A DNA stretch of 64,000 nt, from NCBI RefSeq assembly GCF_007859935.1, contig NZ_SJPO01000003.1:516827-580826 (forward strand), in the 5' to 3' direction. The position numbers and the translations under genes are program-made. The stretch comes from Posidoniimonas polymericola. Lineage in GTDB: Bacteria > Planctomycetota > Planctomycetia > Pirellulales > Lacipirellulaceae. Below the pieces are notes generated by a model that was not told where the DNA came from, did no database searches, and saw only the letters and a program-made list of their open reading frames with translations. Below, piece after piece: positions 1-8,871 of the stretch (position 1 is the stretch's first letter; each line of letters begins with the position of its first letter).

Positions 1-5
1 ACGCG

Positions 6-677
6 GTGCCCGAGAGACTGATTGCGATCGGCGACGTGCACGGCTGTCGCGCCGCGTTGGAGGGCCTGCTCGAGGCGGTTGGCCCCCGCGACGGCGATCG
101 CTTGGTGCTGCTCGGCGATTACGTCGACCGCGGCCCTGACAGCCGCGGCGTGATCGACCTGATCCTCGAGCTCCGCGAGTCGCACGACGTCGTGACCCTG
201 ATGGGAAACCACGAGGAGATGATGCTCGGCGTCGTCCAGGGCCGCTCGCCGGCCAGCTGGTGGATGCGTTACGGCGGGAAGGAGACCCTCGCCTCGTACG
301 ACGAGGGCGCCGACCCCTCGGACCTCCCCAAGTCGCACATCAAGTTCCTCAAGGGGCTGCTCGACTACCACGAGGAGGAAGCGTTCTTCTTCACCCACGG
401 CAACTACGTGCACAATGAAGAGCTCGACCGCCAGCCGGTCGAGGCCCTCCGCTGGACGAACCTCAACGAGCGGAAGCCTAAGCCGCACAAGAATGGCAAG
501 ACCGCCATCGTCGGACACTCGTCGCAGAAGTCGGGGGAGATCGTCGACCTCGGCCACCTGGTCTGCATCGACACCTTCTGCCACGGCGGCGGTCGGCTGA
601 CCGCCATCGACGCCTACACCCGCCGGCTCTGGCAGGTCGACCGCGACGGCCACCCCGTGGAGTCCGGCGGCAAGTAG
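6..677 (+). CDS. PPP-family metallophosphatase (Ser/Thr phosphatase / ApaH-like)
   Basis: Predicted cytoplasmic calcineurin-like phosphoesterase of 223 aa. The metal-site motifs occur in the family order: GDVHG near residue 9, GDYVDRGPDSRG near 37, GNHEE near 66, and a later histidine in GHSS. This matches single-domain bacterial PPP phosphatases (PrpA/PrpB or symmetrical Ap4A hydrolase type), which use two metal ions to hydrolyse phosphate esters. The substrate, phosphoprotein or dinucleotide, cannot be told from sequence. The start is GTG at base 6; the family usually begins just before the GDxHG motif, so the gene is probably complete although upstream sequence is missing. Confidence 0.9.
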   Translation: MPERLIAIGDVHGCRAALEGLLEAVGPRDGDRLVLLGDYVDRGPDSRGVIDLILELRESHDVVTLMGNHEEMMLGVVQGRSPASWWMRYGGKETLASYDEGADPSDLPKSHIKFLKGLLDYHEEEAFFFTHGNYVHNEELDRQPVEALRWTNLNERKPKPHKNGKTAIVGHSSQKSGEIVDLGHLVCIDTFCHGGGRLTAIDAYTRRLWQVDRDGHPVESGGK

Positions 678-699
678 CCCGGCGGGCGTCGATCAGCCG

Positions 700-1851
700 C
701 TACTCCTCGGCGGGCGCCTCGCTGCGGGCGTCATTGTCCTCGAAATCCATAGCCGCGGAGTTGAGACAGTACCGCAGGCCGCCCGCGGCGACCGGCCCGT
801 CGTCGAACACGTGGCCCAGGTGGGCGCCGCATTTGGTGCAGCGGATCTCGGTGCGGCGCATGCCGTGCGAGTTGTCGACGACCTCGGTTACGGCGTCCTG
901 GTCGGCGGTCTTTGTGAAGCTGGGCCAGCCGCAGCCGCTGTCGAATTTTTCGTCGGAGGTGAACAGCAGCTCGCCGCACACGACACACTTGTAGTCGCCG
1001 GCCTCGGTCTTGTTCCAGTACATGTTCTGGAACGGACGCTCGGTGCCGGACTCCTGCGTGACAAACCACTGCAGGTCTGACAGCCGCTGCTTGAGCTCCG
1101 CTTTGCTCTCTGCGGTGCCGGGCTTTCCGCTCTTCGGCTTGTTATCACCCTCACTCTTCTTGGGGGCGTTCTTGAGCTTGTCGCCGAAAACCTTGCGGAA
1201 CTTTTCCAACTTCGGGCCGATCACCGCGCGGCAGTAGCCCTGCTGCGGGTTCAGCGCAAAGTAGTTCTGGTGGTAGTCCTCGGCCGGGAAGAACGACTCG
1301 AACGGGACGATCTCGGTGACGATCGGCCCGTCGAACGCGCCGGTCTTGTCGAGCTTAGCCTTGTACTCCTGGGCGAGCCGCTGCTGCTGGTCGTCGTGGT
1401 AGAAGATGGCCGAGCGGTACTGCGGCCCGACATCCGCCCCCTGGCGGTTTGGCGTGGTGGGGTCGTGCGTCTTCCAGAAGACCTCGAGCAGCGTGGCGTA
1501 GTCGACCTCATTCGGGTCGTAGTGCACCTGCACCGCCTCGGCGTGCTTAGTCTGGCCGCTGCTGACGACCTTGTAAGAGGCGCTCGCGGCGTCGCCGCCG
1601 GTGTAGCCGGAGACCACCTTGGCGACTCCCCGCAGGTCTTGGAACACCGCCTCGGTGCACCAGAAGCAGCCCGAGGCAAAGGTGGCGACCTCGGCCCCTG
1701 CTGGTGGCGGCGCGTCCTGCTGGGCAGCCTGTCGACCAGAATCGGGGGCGTCATCGTTGGGAGGGGTTTGGGCGAACGTCATAATGGCGAGGGCTCCTAG
1801 AGCGACAGCGGCGGCTGCGACCAGCGGCTGACGGGAAACAAGGTGGTGCAT
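700..1851 (-). CDS. msrAB: Fused peptide methionine sulfoxide reductase MsrA-MsrB, exported
   Basis: Repairs oxidised methionine: the MsrA half reduces the S-sulfoxide and the MsrB half the R-sulfoxide. The 383-aa product opens with a hydrophobic signal peptide (residues 8-27) ending near TFAQ, so it probably acts outside the cytoplasm. MsrA is first, with catalytic GCFWC at residues 61-65. MsrB follows, with zinc-type pairs CVVC and CTKC, the CGWPSF motif and the catalytic cysteine in RYCLNS. The frame is open upstream to 1977, but the ATG at 1851 was chosen because it places the signal peptide at the N-terminus. Divergent from a TetR-type regulator. Confidence 0.93.
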   Translation of the reverse strand: MHHLVSRQPLVAAAAVALGALAIMTFAQTPPNDDAPDSGRQAAQQDAPPPAGAEVATFASGCFWCTEAVFQDLRGVAKVVSGYTGGDAASASYKVVSSGQTKHAEAVQVHYDPNEVDYATLLEVFWKTHDPTTPNRQGADVGPQYRSAIFYHDDQQQRLAQEYKAKLDKTGAFDGPIVTEIVPFESFFPAEDYHQNYFALNPQQGYCRAVIGPKLEKFRKVFGDKLKNAPKKSEGDNKPKSGKPGTAESKAELKQRLSDLQWFVTQESGTERPFQNMYWNKTEAGDYKCVVCGELLFTSDEKFDSGCGWPSFTKTADQDAVTEVVDNSHGMRRTEIRCTKCGAHLGHVFDDGPVAAGGLRYCLNSAAMDFEDNDARSEAPAEE

Positions 1852-2163
1852 GGCGGGGGCGCCTTGGGGCGGATGCGGCTGTGCGTGGGGGCTACTGGTC
1901 CTACGCGGGCCAGGCCGCGGCGGTTCTACGCAGTTTGCGTCAACATTGTAGTCCGCCCGGTCGTTGCTGACGCCCACACTTTATGACACGGCGGTGCGTT
2001 ATTGGCCGGTAAGCGCGGGCCCTCCGATTTTAGCGAATCGGCTTGGGTATTTATCCAGTTTACTAGTGGTCAATGAAACTCCCCCTGCGCGCCTCAATGG
2101 TTTACGCTGAATACTTGCTTGGGCGAGAGCATCTTTCTTTTGGCGCTGGCGTAACGGAAAGTC
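1852..2163. promoter_or_regulatory. Divergent intergenic region between msrAB and tetR-type gene
   Basis: This 312-bp gap should hold both divergent promoters. It contains an AT-richer patch around 2050-2080 with an ACTAGT palindrome inside TTTACTAGTGGTCA (2059-2072), the most operator-like sequence present. TetR repressors commonly bind palindromes beside their own gene, but no clear long dyad can be shown here. No other gene is visible. The operator is a weak inference. Confidence 0.3.
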
Positions 2164-2733
2164 ATGGGTATAGGAACGCGCGACAGGATCGTCGCCGCAG
2201 GACGCGAGCTCTTCGCCAAGCACGGTTTTGGCCAAGTCGGCCTCGACCAGATCGTCCAGCAGGCACGTCTTACCAAGACGACCTTCTACAATCACTTCGA
2301 GAGCAAAGAGCAGTTGATCCGCGAGGTGCTCGACCTGCAAGAGCACCAGATGCGCGAGGCCGTGTCGGCGGCGGTCGAGCAGCAGGCCGCGGGCGATCCC
2401 CGCCGCAAGCTGGTCGCGATGTTCCGGGTGCTGCCCGAGATCCTCGACGGCGGTTGCTTTGGCTGCAACCTGCTGATCAGCGCCGCGGCCGACTATCCCA
2501 ACGAGCTCGACCCGATCCACCAGGCAGTCTCCCGTAACAAGCAGGCGATGAGCAAGCTGGTGCAGGGCTGGGCCGAGGAGGCCGGCGCGGCCGACGCCGC
2601 GGCGTTGGCCGGCATGCTCGTGCAGATCTACTACGGTTCGGTGCTCGACCAGATGCTCAGCAACGACCGGGAGCAGAGCTTCGCCAACGCCTTCCGCGCC
2701 GCGGAGCTGTGCGTCGGGTCGGCGTTCGCGTGA
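2164..2733 (+). CDS. TetR/AcrR-family transcriptional regulator
   Basis: A 189-aa DNA-binding repressor. The N-terminal helix-turn-helix (residues 5-50) has the TetR signature: RDRIVAAGRELFAKHGF, then a recognition helix ending TKTTFYNHFESKEQL. The C-terminal ligand domain contains a Gly-Cys-Phe-Gly-Cys segment (about residue 98) followed by an Asn and an aromatic-Pro pair, typical of a TetR subgroup with GCxxxN motifs. The paired cysteines could be redox- or electrophile-sensitive, which would fit the divergent methionine sulfoxide reductase; that is inference. ATG start at 2164. Confidence 0.92.
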   Translation: MGIGTRDRIVAAGRELFAKHGFGQVGLDQIVQQARLTKTTFYNHFESKEQLIREVLDLQEHQMREAVSAAVEQQAAGDPRRKLVAMFRVLPEILDGGCFGCNLLISAAADYPNELDPIHQAVSRNKQAMSKLVQGWAEEAGAADAAALAGMLVQIYYGSVLDQMLSNDREQSFANAFRAAELCVGSAFA

Positions 2734-2749
2734 CCCGCTCGGCGGTCGG

Positions 2750-4276
2750 TTAGAACCCGCGTCCGTTGGTGAACCCGCCCCGCGCCCTCCGCCGCACCGA
2801 CGGGGGCTGCTGCGACCCGCTCCGCCGCCGCGGCGCCGGCGGCAGGTTGAATCCCCCGCCGCCCCGCCGCGCCGCCTGGTCGACCATCGCGCCGGCCGCC
2901 TCGGCAAGGATCCGCATCAGCACGTACGAGAAGTCGTTGTCGAGGCCCGTCGGCGGGCGTTCCCACCGCTGCTCCACCATCTGCGGCAGGAACCGCTGCG
3001 ACTGACGCAGCGCGTGCCACAGCTGCTGCTTGCCGATCTGGCCGCGGAGGAACGCCTCGAGGTGGTGACGCGCATCGAACCCGCTGGCGAACACCGACCG
3101 GTAAGAGTCGAACTCGCTGGCCCGGAACTTCCGCGCCAGGTCCGCCAGGTCGGCCAGCTGCCGCTGCCGGGCCGTGAGCGCGTGCCGCAGCTCCGAGGCC
3201 TCGCGGTGCGTCTGGTCGAGCTCCCCGCCGAGCGCGGCGAGCTCGGCGGCCAGCTGGTCGTCCTCGGGGCTCGGGGTCGCGGCGGCGTGCGCGTCGAGCG
3301 TCGACTGCTGCACGGTCTCCAGGAACCGCCGCATCCGCGTGACCGCCCGGTTGTAGAACTCGCTGCGTTCGCTGTTCAGCTCGGCCAGCAGCCGCTCGGC
3401 CTCGTCGCGGGTCTGCTGCTCGTGCTCGAGGTTACCGAGCAGGGCGTCCCGCCGGGCGCCCGCCTGCACGCCCTGCTCGAGCGCAGTGGTCAGGCCGATC
3501 TCGTCAGAGTGATGCCGCTCGATCTCCTCGACCGCCTGCATGAGGGCGTCGAACTCCGTCCGGCGGCGGTCGACCTCAGCGGCCATCAGCTCGGGTGTGG
3601 CGCGGAGGAAGTTGTAGCTGCGTTTGCTGTTCTCGAAGTCGACCAGCCGCGCGACCCACTTGTCGAGCCGACGGGTCAGGCCCCGCGGCTTGTAGCCGCT
3701 GGTCCCGAAGCCGCGTTCGAGCAGGTACTGGAACAGCCGACTCCGCTGGTAGGCGGGCAGCTTGTCGGAGGCCTCCTGGCGGCTCTCGGCGACGCGCTGC
3801 TCGTTGCGGGCGAGCTCGGCCTCGGCGGCCATCGCCTTGTCCGACGCCGCGGCGAACGCCTGGTCGGTCGCCAGGATGTCGGCCAGCTGCTGCTCGAGTT
3901 CTTCACGCCGCTCGACGCAGCCGTTGAGCTCGACCGTCGCCTCGTCGAGCTGGACCTCGAGCTGCGCCCGGCGGTCGATCGCCTGGTCCCACTGCGTCCG
4001 CAGCAGCTGCTCGCGGCGGTTCTTGTCGTCCAGGACCTGACGCAGGTCGTCGCGGACGCCGGCGAAAGACTGGCCGATCGAGTCGTTGCTGATGTCGGGC
4101 AGGTAGTGCCTGGCCAGGCGGACGATCGTCTCGCCGCGCCGCTTCACGCCGTCGCGCGTGGCGCGTTCCAGCTCGTCCAGGTGGTTGCGGGCAGACTGCA
4201 CCTCCGCCCCGGCGGCCGAGTGGGTCTGGCGGATCAGGTTGAGCACGTCCGAGCCGCGGATGCCGTCGACTACCAT
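2750..4276 (-). CDS. Coiled-coil protein of unknown function (first of a three-gene module)
   Basis: No recognised enzyme domain. The 508-aa product is largely alpha-helical, rich in Glu/Arg/Gln/Leu heptads through about residues 30-160 and 230-400. It lacks a signal peptide or membrane helix and ends in a low-complexity basic tail rich in Arg, Gly and Pro. Its ATG overlaps the end of the upstream gene (4270-5259) by 7 bp, so the two are almost certainly co-translated. Divergent from the 5410-6618 gene. It probably forms a cytoplasmic scaffold with its partner gene products; this is inferred only from arrangement and composition. Confidence 0.85.
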   Translation of the reverse strand: MVVDGIRGSDVLNLIRQTHSAAGAEVQSARNHLDELERATRDGVKRRGETIVRLARHYLPDISNDSIGQSFAGVRDDLRQVLDDKNRREQLLRTQWDQAIDRRAQLEVQLDEATVELNGCVERREELEQQLADILATDQAFAAASDKAMAAEAELARNEQRVAESRQEASDKLPAYQRSRLFQYLLERGFGTSGYKPRGLTRRLDKWVARLVDFENSKRSYNFLRATPELMAAEVDRRRTEFDALMQAVEEIERHHSDEIGLTTALEQGVQAGARRDALLGNLEHEQQTRDEAERLLAELNSERSEFYNRAVTRMRRFLETVQQSTLDAHAAATPSPEDDQLAAELAALGGELDQTHREASELRHALTARQRQLADLADLARKFRASEFDSYRSVFASGFDARHHLEAFLRGQIGKQQLWHALRQSQRFLPQMVEQRWERPPTGLDNDFSYVLMRILAEAAGAMVDQAARRGGGGFNLPPAPRRRSGSQQPPSVRRRARGGFTNGRGF

Positions 4277-5259
4277 GTGGTGATCTGCCTTCCCCGCGTC
4301 AGCGGCGCGCCGTCCGGCCCGGTCAGCCGGACGGTCGGCTCCAGGCGGCCGACCTCCTTCTCGGCAAAGTCGCGGTTGTCGACCACGCCGTCGGTCTGCT
4401 TGTCGGCGGCGATCTGTTCGAACACCGACTCGGGCACCTGCTCGCCCCAGCGGCTGACCAGCCTGATCTCGCCCGACTCGGCGTCGCGGATCGGCAGCTT
4501 CAGCGCCTCGCCGGCGGGCGTCTCGGCCTGGACAATCAGGTAGAAGCCGGAGGTCCGCGTGCCGTCGGCGTCGGTGAACAGCCGCTCCGTGCCCGAACGC
4601 TCGTTCTCGCCCGCGACCACCCGGATCACGTATTGCTGCTTGAGCGTGGCGGCCTGCTCCATCAGCTCGGCCTGCACGTTCTGGAGGGCGTCGGCGTCGC
4701 CGGCGGCGCGGGCCGCGTCGGCCTGGGCGACCAGCTGCTCAACACGCTGCCGCAGGTCGGGCGTCTGGGCCAGCTCGTCGACCACCGCGGCGTTGGTTTG
4801 GACGCCGGTGTAGAGCTCGGCCAGGCGGCGTTCCTGCCGCTTCGGCCCGACCAGCCCGAACGCGAACACCGACCACCACAGCGCCGTGATCGTCGCGACG
4901 GTGATCGCCAGCTTGGTGATCGTGCCCCGCCGCACGTAGAGCGAGGCGAGCAGGGTCTCCATGCCGGGCTCGGGCGGGGTGAACTCGTGCCGCCGCTCGT
5001 AGTAGGCGTCGATGGCGGCGTCGATCTCTTGCTCGGTGACCGGGTCGCCGGTAATCCGTGCGGTCTCGAGCAGCCGCTCACGGAGCAGCTGCTTGGTCTC
5101 GTCGATGTTGAGCTGCTGCTCGGCGGTGAGCCTCTCCTTGCGGATCGCGGCCGCGACGTCCATCAGCCGGGTCATCTCGGCGATGGTCATCTGCTCTTCC
5201 CGCGCAACGCTCGACAGGTCGGGCGGGGCGGCGGCGGATTGCTGGGCTTCGGAGGGCAT
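4270..5259 (-). CDS. Single-pass membrane protein of unknown function, DUF6384-like
   Basis: A 329-aa protein whose N-terminal 125 residues are soluble, acidic and helical (including a TIAEMTRLMDVAAAIRKE segment). One hydrophobic helix near residues 134-156 follows, then a coiled coil and a beta-rich C-terminal domain of about 110 residues. From memory this layout resembles proteins annotated DUF6384, but I could not verify that. It overlaps the next gene by 7 bp and is divergent from the 5410-6618 gene across a 150-bp gap. The topology suggests it anchors the coiled-coil partners at the membrane. Confidence 0.85.
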   Translation of the reverse strand: MPSEAQQSAAAPPDLSSVAREEQMTIAEMTRLMDVAAAIRKERLTAEQQLNIDETKQLLRERLLETARITGDPVTEQEIDAAIDAYYERRHEFTPPEPGMETLLASLYVRRGTITKLAITVATITALWWSVFAFGLVGPKRQERRLAELYTGVQTNAAVVDELAQTPDLRQRVEQLVAQADAARAAGDADALQNVQAELMEQAATLKQQYVIRVVAGENERSGTERLFTDADGTRTSGFYLIVQAETPAGEALKLPIRDAESGEIRLVSRWGEQVPESVFEQIAADKQTDGVVDNRDFAEKEVGRLEPTVRLTGPDGAPLTRGRQITTW

Positions 5260-5409
5260 GCGGGCTGTGTCTTGGGCTGGGGGCCGCCGCTTGCAGCGTG
5301 GCTTGTTCGGGGATTCGCCCCGCGGCGTTGTTTCTTGTCGGCAGCTTCAAATTATTGTCTACTTCAGGCGTCCAGCCAATTGCCCACCCACATGCTCAAG
5401 GCGTAACCG

Positions 5410-6618
5410 ATGTCCTCCGAAGCTGCCCAGCAGGCCCCCGCCCCCGCCAGCAAGTCGATGCAGAAGTACCTGGACCGTGCGAAGGAGGTGCTCGAGAAGT
5501 TCGGCATCTCGGCCGACTCGGAGGCTCAGAGCGAGCTGATCCGCCTGCTCGAGGAGGTCCGCCACGTCGACGAGGCCAAGGTTCTGGCCGTGGCGGGCGT
5601 CGTGAAGCACATGAGCACGTTTAACAAGCTGGTGCGGGACAACGTCGAGGACATCAATATCGGCAATCGGTATCTGGAGATCAGCCAGATGTTCGATTCG
5701 ATTCGCGAGGACTCCAAGCGGCTCATCGGCCAGCTCGACGACGGGAAGATCGGCGTCACCGAGAAGATGAGCAACGTCTGGATGAAGATCCGCCGCGGCA
5801 CGCCCCACGCCCGCTTCGAGAAGATCGTCGACGTCTACCAGGACGTCTGCAAGGACACCAAGGACCAGCTCGAGCGCGAGCAGGTCATCATGGACGGCTA
5901 CATCGACTTCCGCTTTGCGCTGAAGGAGGCCGAGGTGCTCGCCCGCGAGGTGCTCGAGGAGCAGATCCCGCACCTGGAGGAGGCGAAGGCCACACTTGCC
6001 GAAGCCCAGCAGGCGGTCAGCGACTACGCCGGCGACGACGAGAGCCAACGCTCGCGGCTGGAGCTCCGCCGCGACGAGGCCAACGACGCCTACACCCGCG
6101 AGGACCGCATCTACCAGCTGCTGAAGGACGTCTCCGAGAACCTGGCCATCGGTTACGACGTCGGCGAGACCCTGGTCACCAAGCTCCGCCAGACGCACGA
6201 CGTCAAGGACCAGGTGTACCGCCGCGCGGTCACCTTCTTCACCACCAACGAGCACGTGTTCACGATCCTCGGCACGGTGTACACCTCGCAGCAGGGCCTG
6301 CATGAGGCGACCGAGTCGACCGAGGCCCTCAAGGAGGGCGTCAATAAGAGCCTCGAGGACATCGCCGACCTCGGTCGCGAGCTCGAGCGCGCCGCGTTGA
6401 AGGCCGGCTACGGGTCGACCATCGCGCCCGAGTCACTCGAGAAGCTCGTCAAAGCGATCAGCGACTACCAGATCGAGTCGCTGCAGACGATCGCCGAGCT
6501 CCGCAAGGAGAGCGAGGAGAACGCCCGCGAGATCCGCCGCGTCGTAGAGGAGGGCAAGCAGCGGTACCAGGACACCCTCGGCCGCTTCGCGCTCGGCAAA
6601 CTCGACGAGGCCAGCTAG
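5410..6618 (+). CDS. Coiled-coil protein of unknown function (third member of the module)
   Basis: A 402-aa, almost wholly helical, acidic soluble protein without signal peptide or membrane segment. It has a well-ordered core (residues 10-170) with conserved-looking stretches such as DSIREDSKRLIGQLDDGK, and it ends in a long amphipathic helix. I recall similar proteins annotated only as cell surface or hypothetical proteins next to DUF6384-like genes; nothing visible supports a surface location. It is transcribed away from its two partners and probably shares their regulatory region at 5260-5409. The ATG at 5410 follows AAGGCGTAACCG. Confidence 0.85.
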   Translation: MSSEAAQQAPAPASKSMQKYLDRAKEVLEKFGISADSEAQSELIRLLEEVRHVDEAKVLAVAGVVKHMSTFNKLVRDNVEDINIGNRYLEISQMFDSIREDSKRLIGQLDDGKIGVTEKMSNVWMKIRRGTPHARFEKIVDVYQDVCKDTKDQLEREQVIMDGYIDFRFALKEAEVLAREVLEEQIPHLEEAKATLAEAQQAVSDYAGDDESQRSRLELRRDEANDAYTREDRIYQLLKDVSENLAIGYDVGETLVTKLRQTHDVKDQVYRRAVTFFTTNEHVFTILGTVYTSQQGLHEATESTEALKEGVNKSLEDIADLGRELERAALKAGYGSTIAPESLEKLVKAISDYQIESLQTIAELRKESEENAREIRRVVEEGKQRYQDTLGRFALGKLDEAS

Positions 6619-6671
6619 GCAGCTGGGAAAAAACGCCGCGGCGCGTCATCACGGCCCACGTCGCGGGGGAG

Positions 6672-6695
6672 ATGAAGCGTCGCGGCTCTGCCGCG
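6672..6695 (+). repeat. Dispersed 24-nt hairpin repeat, copy 1
   Basis: The gap between convergent genes contains a 24-nt sequence beginning ATGAAGCGT and carrying a small hairpin, CGCGGC and GCCGCG around a 3-nt loop. A second copy with one mismatch, in the loop, lies at 17367-17390. It probably acts as a terminator-like or REP-like element. Confidence 0.55.
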
Positions 6696-6711
6696 ATTCC
6701 GAATCACGCCG

Positions 6712-8007
6712 CTACTGCCCCGCCATGTAACGCTCCACAAACGCCACCGCGTTCTCGACGCCGCGTTCGGAGCGTAGCGTCTCACCTAGGGCGGAGGCCT
6801 TGGCCCGCATCGCTTCGTCGGCCAGCGTCGAGCGGATCGCGGCGGCCAGCTTGTCGGCGGTCAGGCGGCGCTGCAGGATCGGCTTCGGGCCGACGCCCAG
6901 CTCGTGCACGATGCGGCCCCAGAACGGCTGGTCGGCGAAGAACGGCTGGTCGGCGAAGAACGGGCAGACGATCGTCGGCTTTCCGGCGCGGAGTCCGGCG
7001 CCCGTAGTGCCGCAGCCGCCGTGGTGCACCACGGCCGCGACCCGCGGGAACAGCCAGTCGTGCGGGGCGGACTCGATCGCCAGCATTGTCTCCGGCAGTT
7101 TGAGGTCGGTAAGGTCGATGCCGCCCCAGCCCGACGCCAAGATTGCCCGCGCGCCGGACCGCCGGACGCCCTCGATCACGGCCTTGGCCTTGCCGCGTGG
7201 GTCGCGTCCGAAGATGCTGCCGAACCCGACGTAGACCGGCGGCGGCCCGGCAGCAAGGAACGCCCGCAGCTCTGCTGGCGGTGAGTAGTCCTCAGGGCCG
7301 TCGAGGAACCAGTAGCCGGAGACTATCGCCCACTCGGGCCAGTCGCTTGGCTCTGGCAGCACCGACGGGCTGTAGGCGTGGATCGCGCCGATCGGCGAAC
7401 CATCCGCATGCCGACGGTAGCGGCCCCGCGGCGACATCCCCTGGCGTTTCCTCCAAGGCCGCGCAAACGACGCCGAGCTGGCCTTGGTCACGGCGTTGAT
7501 GAAGCGGTAGGTCAGGCGGTTGTAGGCACTGCCGAGCGGAAGACGCGGGAGCCCAAACGCCGGAGCGTGGCTCGAGGGGACGTACATCGGCAGGTAGAAC
7601 GCCAGTGCGCAGCGGCAGCCGAGCTTCTCGGCGAAGTCCTCGGCGCCGATCGCCTTCTTGTGAAACAAGATTAGGTCGGGCCGGTAGGCCATGGCAACCG
7701 CGGCCATCTCATCGATGTGCCGCCGTATCATTGGCCCCACTGTGGGCCACACCCGGCGCACGGTGCGGACCATTTCGAAGAGGTTAGTGGTAGTTTCCAT
7801 GACGCTCCGCCCGAGGTCGGAGTCCATGAAATCGAGCAGGTCGTTGTTGATCGCCGCGAAGTCGACGCCGTGGGCGGCGGCAAACGACTCGAACCGCCCG
7901 CACGTGCAGAGCCGCACGTTGTGACCTGCGGCGAGCAGGCCCTTGGCGAGCGCCAAGTACGGCTGGACGTCGCCGCGGGTGCCGACGGTCAGGATCAGGA
8001 TCCGCAC
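6712..8007 (-). CDS. GT1-family glycosyltransferase (UDP-sugar dependent)
   Basis: A 431-aa glycosyltransferase with two Rossmann lobes. The N-terminus (LTVGTRGDVQPYLALAKGL) is typical of the sterol/macrolide-type GT1 family. The C-terminal donor-binding region contains HHGGCGTTGAGLRAGKP followed by the usual PFFADQ motif. These enzymes transfer a sugar from a nucleotide donor to a lipid or small-molecule acceptor; donor and acceptor are unknown. Oddity: PFFADQ occurs twice in tandem because of an exact 18-bp duplication (6925-6960), inside the normally rigid donor loop. Alone on its strand and convergent with the gene at 5410-6618. Confidence 0.92.
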   Translation of the reverse strand: MRILILTVGTRGDVQPYLALAKGLLAAGHNVRLCTCGRFESFAAAHGVDFAAINNDLLDFMDSDLGRSVMETTTNLFEMVRTVRRVWPTVGPMIRRHIDEMAAVAMAYRPDLILFHKKAIGAEDFAEKLGCRCALAFYLPMYVPSSHAPAFGLPRLPLGSAYNRLTYRFINAVTKASSASFARPWRKRQGMSPRGRYRRHADGSPIGAIHAYSPSVLPEPSDWPEWAIVSGYWFLDGPEDYSPPAELRAFLAAGPPPVYVGFGSIFGRDPRGKAKAVIEGVRRSGARAILASGWGGIDLTDLKLPETMLAIESAPHDWLFPRVAAVVHHGGCGTTGAGLRAGKPTIVCPFFADQPFFADQPFWGRIVHELGVGPKPILQRRLTADKLAAAIRSTLADEAMRAKASALGETLRSERGVENAVAFVERYMAGQ

Positions 8008-8251
8008 AGGGGCCGCCGGGGAAGGGGGATCGGTCGGGGCGCCAGCGACGCGCGAGCCGACATCGTAGCGCCGCAGGAGGCGGGCAGCAACCGCCGCGCC
8101 CGTGCTGGGCAGCCTTCTGCAAGCAAATCGTCAAGAATTCAAGACTTTTCGAATCCGCCCCGCCGCCAGGGCCGTAACCCCGTCGACAGGGCGCCCGACG
8201 CCCCGTTGCCGAGACCTCCCGCTTCCCCACTGATTCCTAGGAGTTCGATCC

Positions 8252-8788
8252 ATGATCTCACGCAGCCTGCCCATGTTGGCGATTGTGGCCGCGCTCGCGA
8301 CGCCGCTCGCGTCGTCGGCCGACCACCTGACCGAGTGGACCTTCCCGCTATCCACCGCCCAAGCCAACCCGCCCGCAGTTATTCCCAGCGGCGATCCGCT
8401 GCCTACCGGCATGGCCTCGGTCATCATCGACAGCGACGCCATGTCCATCACCTGGGACGTCGACTACCAGGATCTCACGGGCCCCATCGTCTCGCCCGGC
8501 GCTCACTTCCACGGTCCGGCGATGCTCGGCTCGAACGCCGGCGTGCAGATCTTTCTTACCGATGGCGACCCGCCCGAGCCCGCCAGCGGCAACCTCAGCG
8601 GCATGGCGTCGCTCACCAGCCAGCAGCTCGACGACGTGCTGAGCGGCCTCTGGTACTTGAACGTTCACACCGAGGCCAACCCGGCGGGTGAACTCCGCGC
8701 CCAGGTCATGAACGTGCCCGAACCCGCTTCGGCCGCGCTGATCGCTGCGATGGGCGCCATGGCATTCGGTATCCGCCGTCGCGCGTAG
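8252..8788 (+). CDS. CHRD-domain protein with PEP-CTERM sorting tail
   Basis: A 178-aa exported protein. Residues 1-23 are a signal peptide ending in SSA. The CHRD-type domain fills residues 25-150; GAHFHGPA and LNVHTEANPAGELRAQV are its characteristic stretches. CHRD domains occur in chordin and in many bacterial extracellular proteins and have no known catalysis. The C-terminus is a PEP-CTERM signal: VPEPAS, a hydrophobic helix, then IRRRA, which would direct exosortase-dependent anchoring. Upstream TAGGAGTTCGATCC provides an SD-like AGGAG. A strong hairpin follows at 8815-8847. Confidence 0.9.
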   Translation: MISRSLPMLAIVAALATPLASSADHLTEWTFPLSTAQANPPAVIPSGDPLPTGMASVIIDSDAMSITWDVDYQDLTGPIVSPGAHFHGPAMLGSNAGVQIFLTDGDPPEPASGNLSGMASLTSQQLDDVLSGLWYLNVHTEANPAGELRAQVMNVPEPASAALIAAMGAMAFGIRRRA

Positions 8789-8814
8789 CGTATTCAAGAG
8801 TAGAACCACAACCA

Positions 8815-8847
8815 AGCAGCCGCCGGCGCGTCGCGCCGGCGGCTGCT
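8815..8847. terminator. Bidirectional terminator-like hairpin
   Basis: A perfect 16-nt inverted repeat (8815-8830 and 8832-8847), very GC-rich, lies between two convergent genes (8252-8788 and 8872-9108). There is no long T-run, so intrinsic termination may be weak; position and perfection of the stem are the evidence. Confidence 0.65.
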
Positions 8848-8871
8848 CGCGTTGACTCTGCGGCCATTGGG

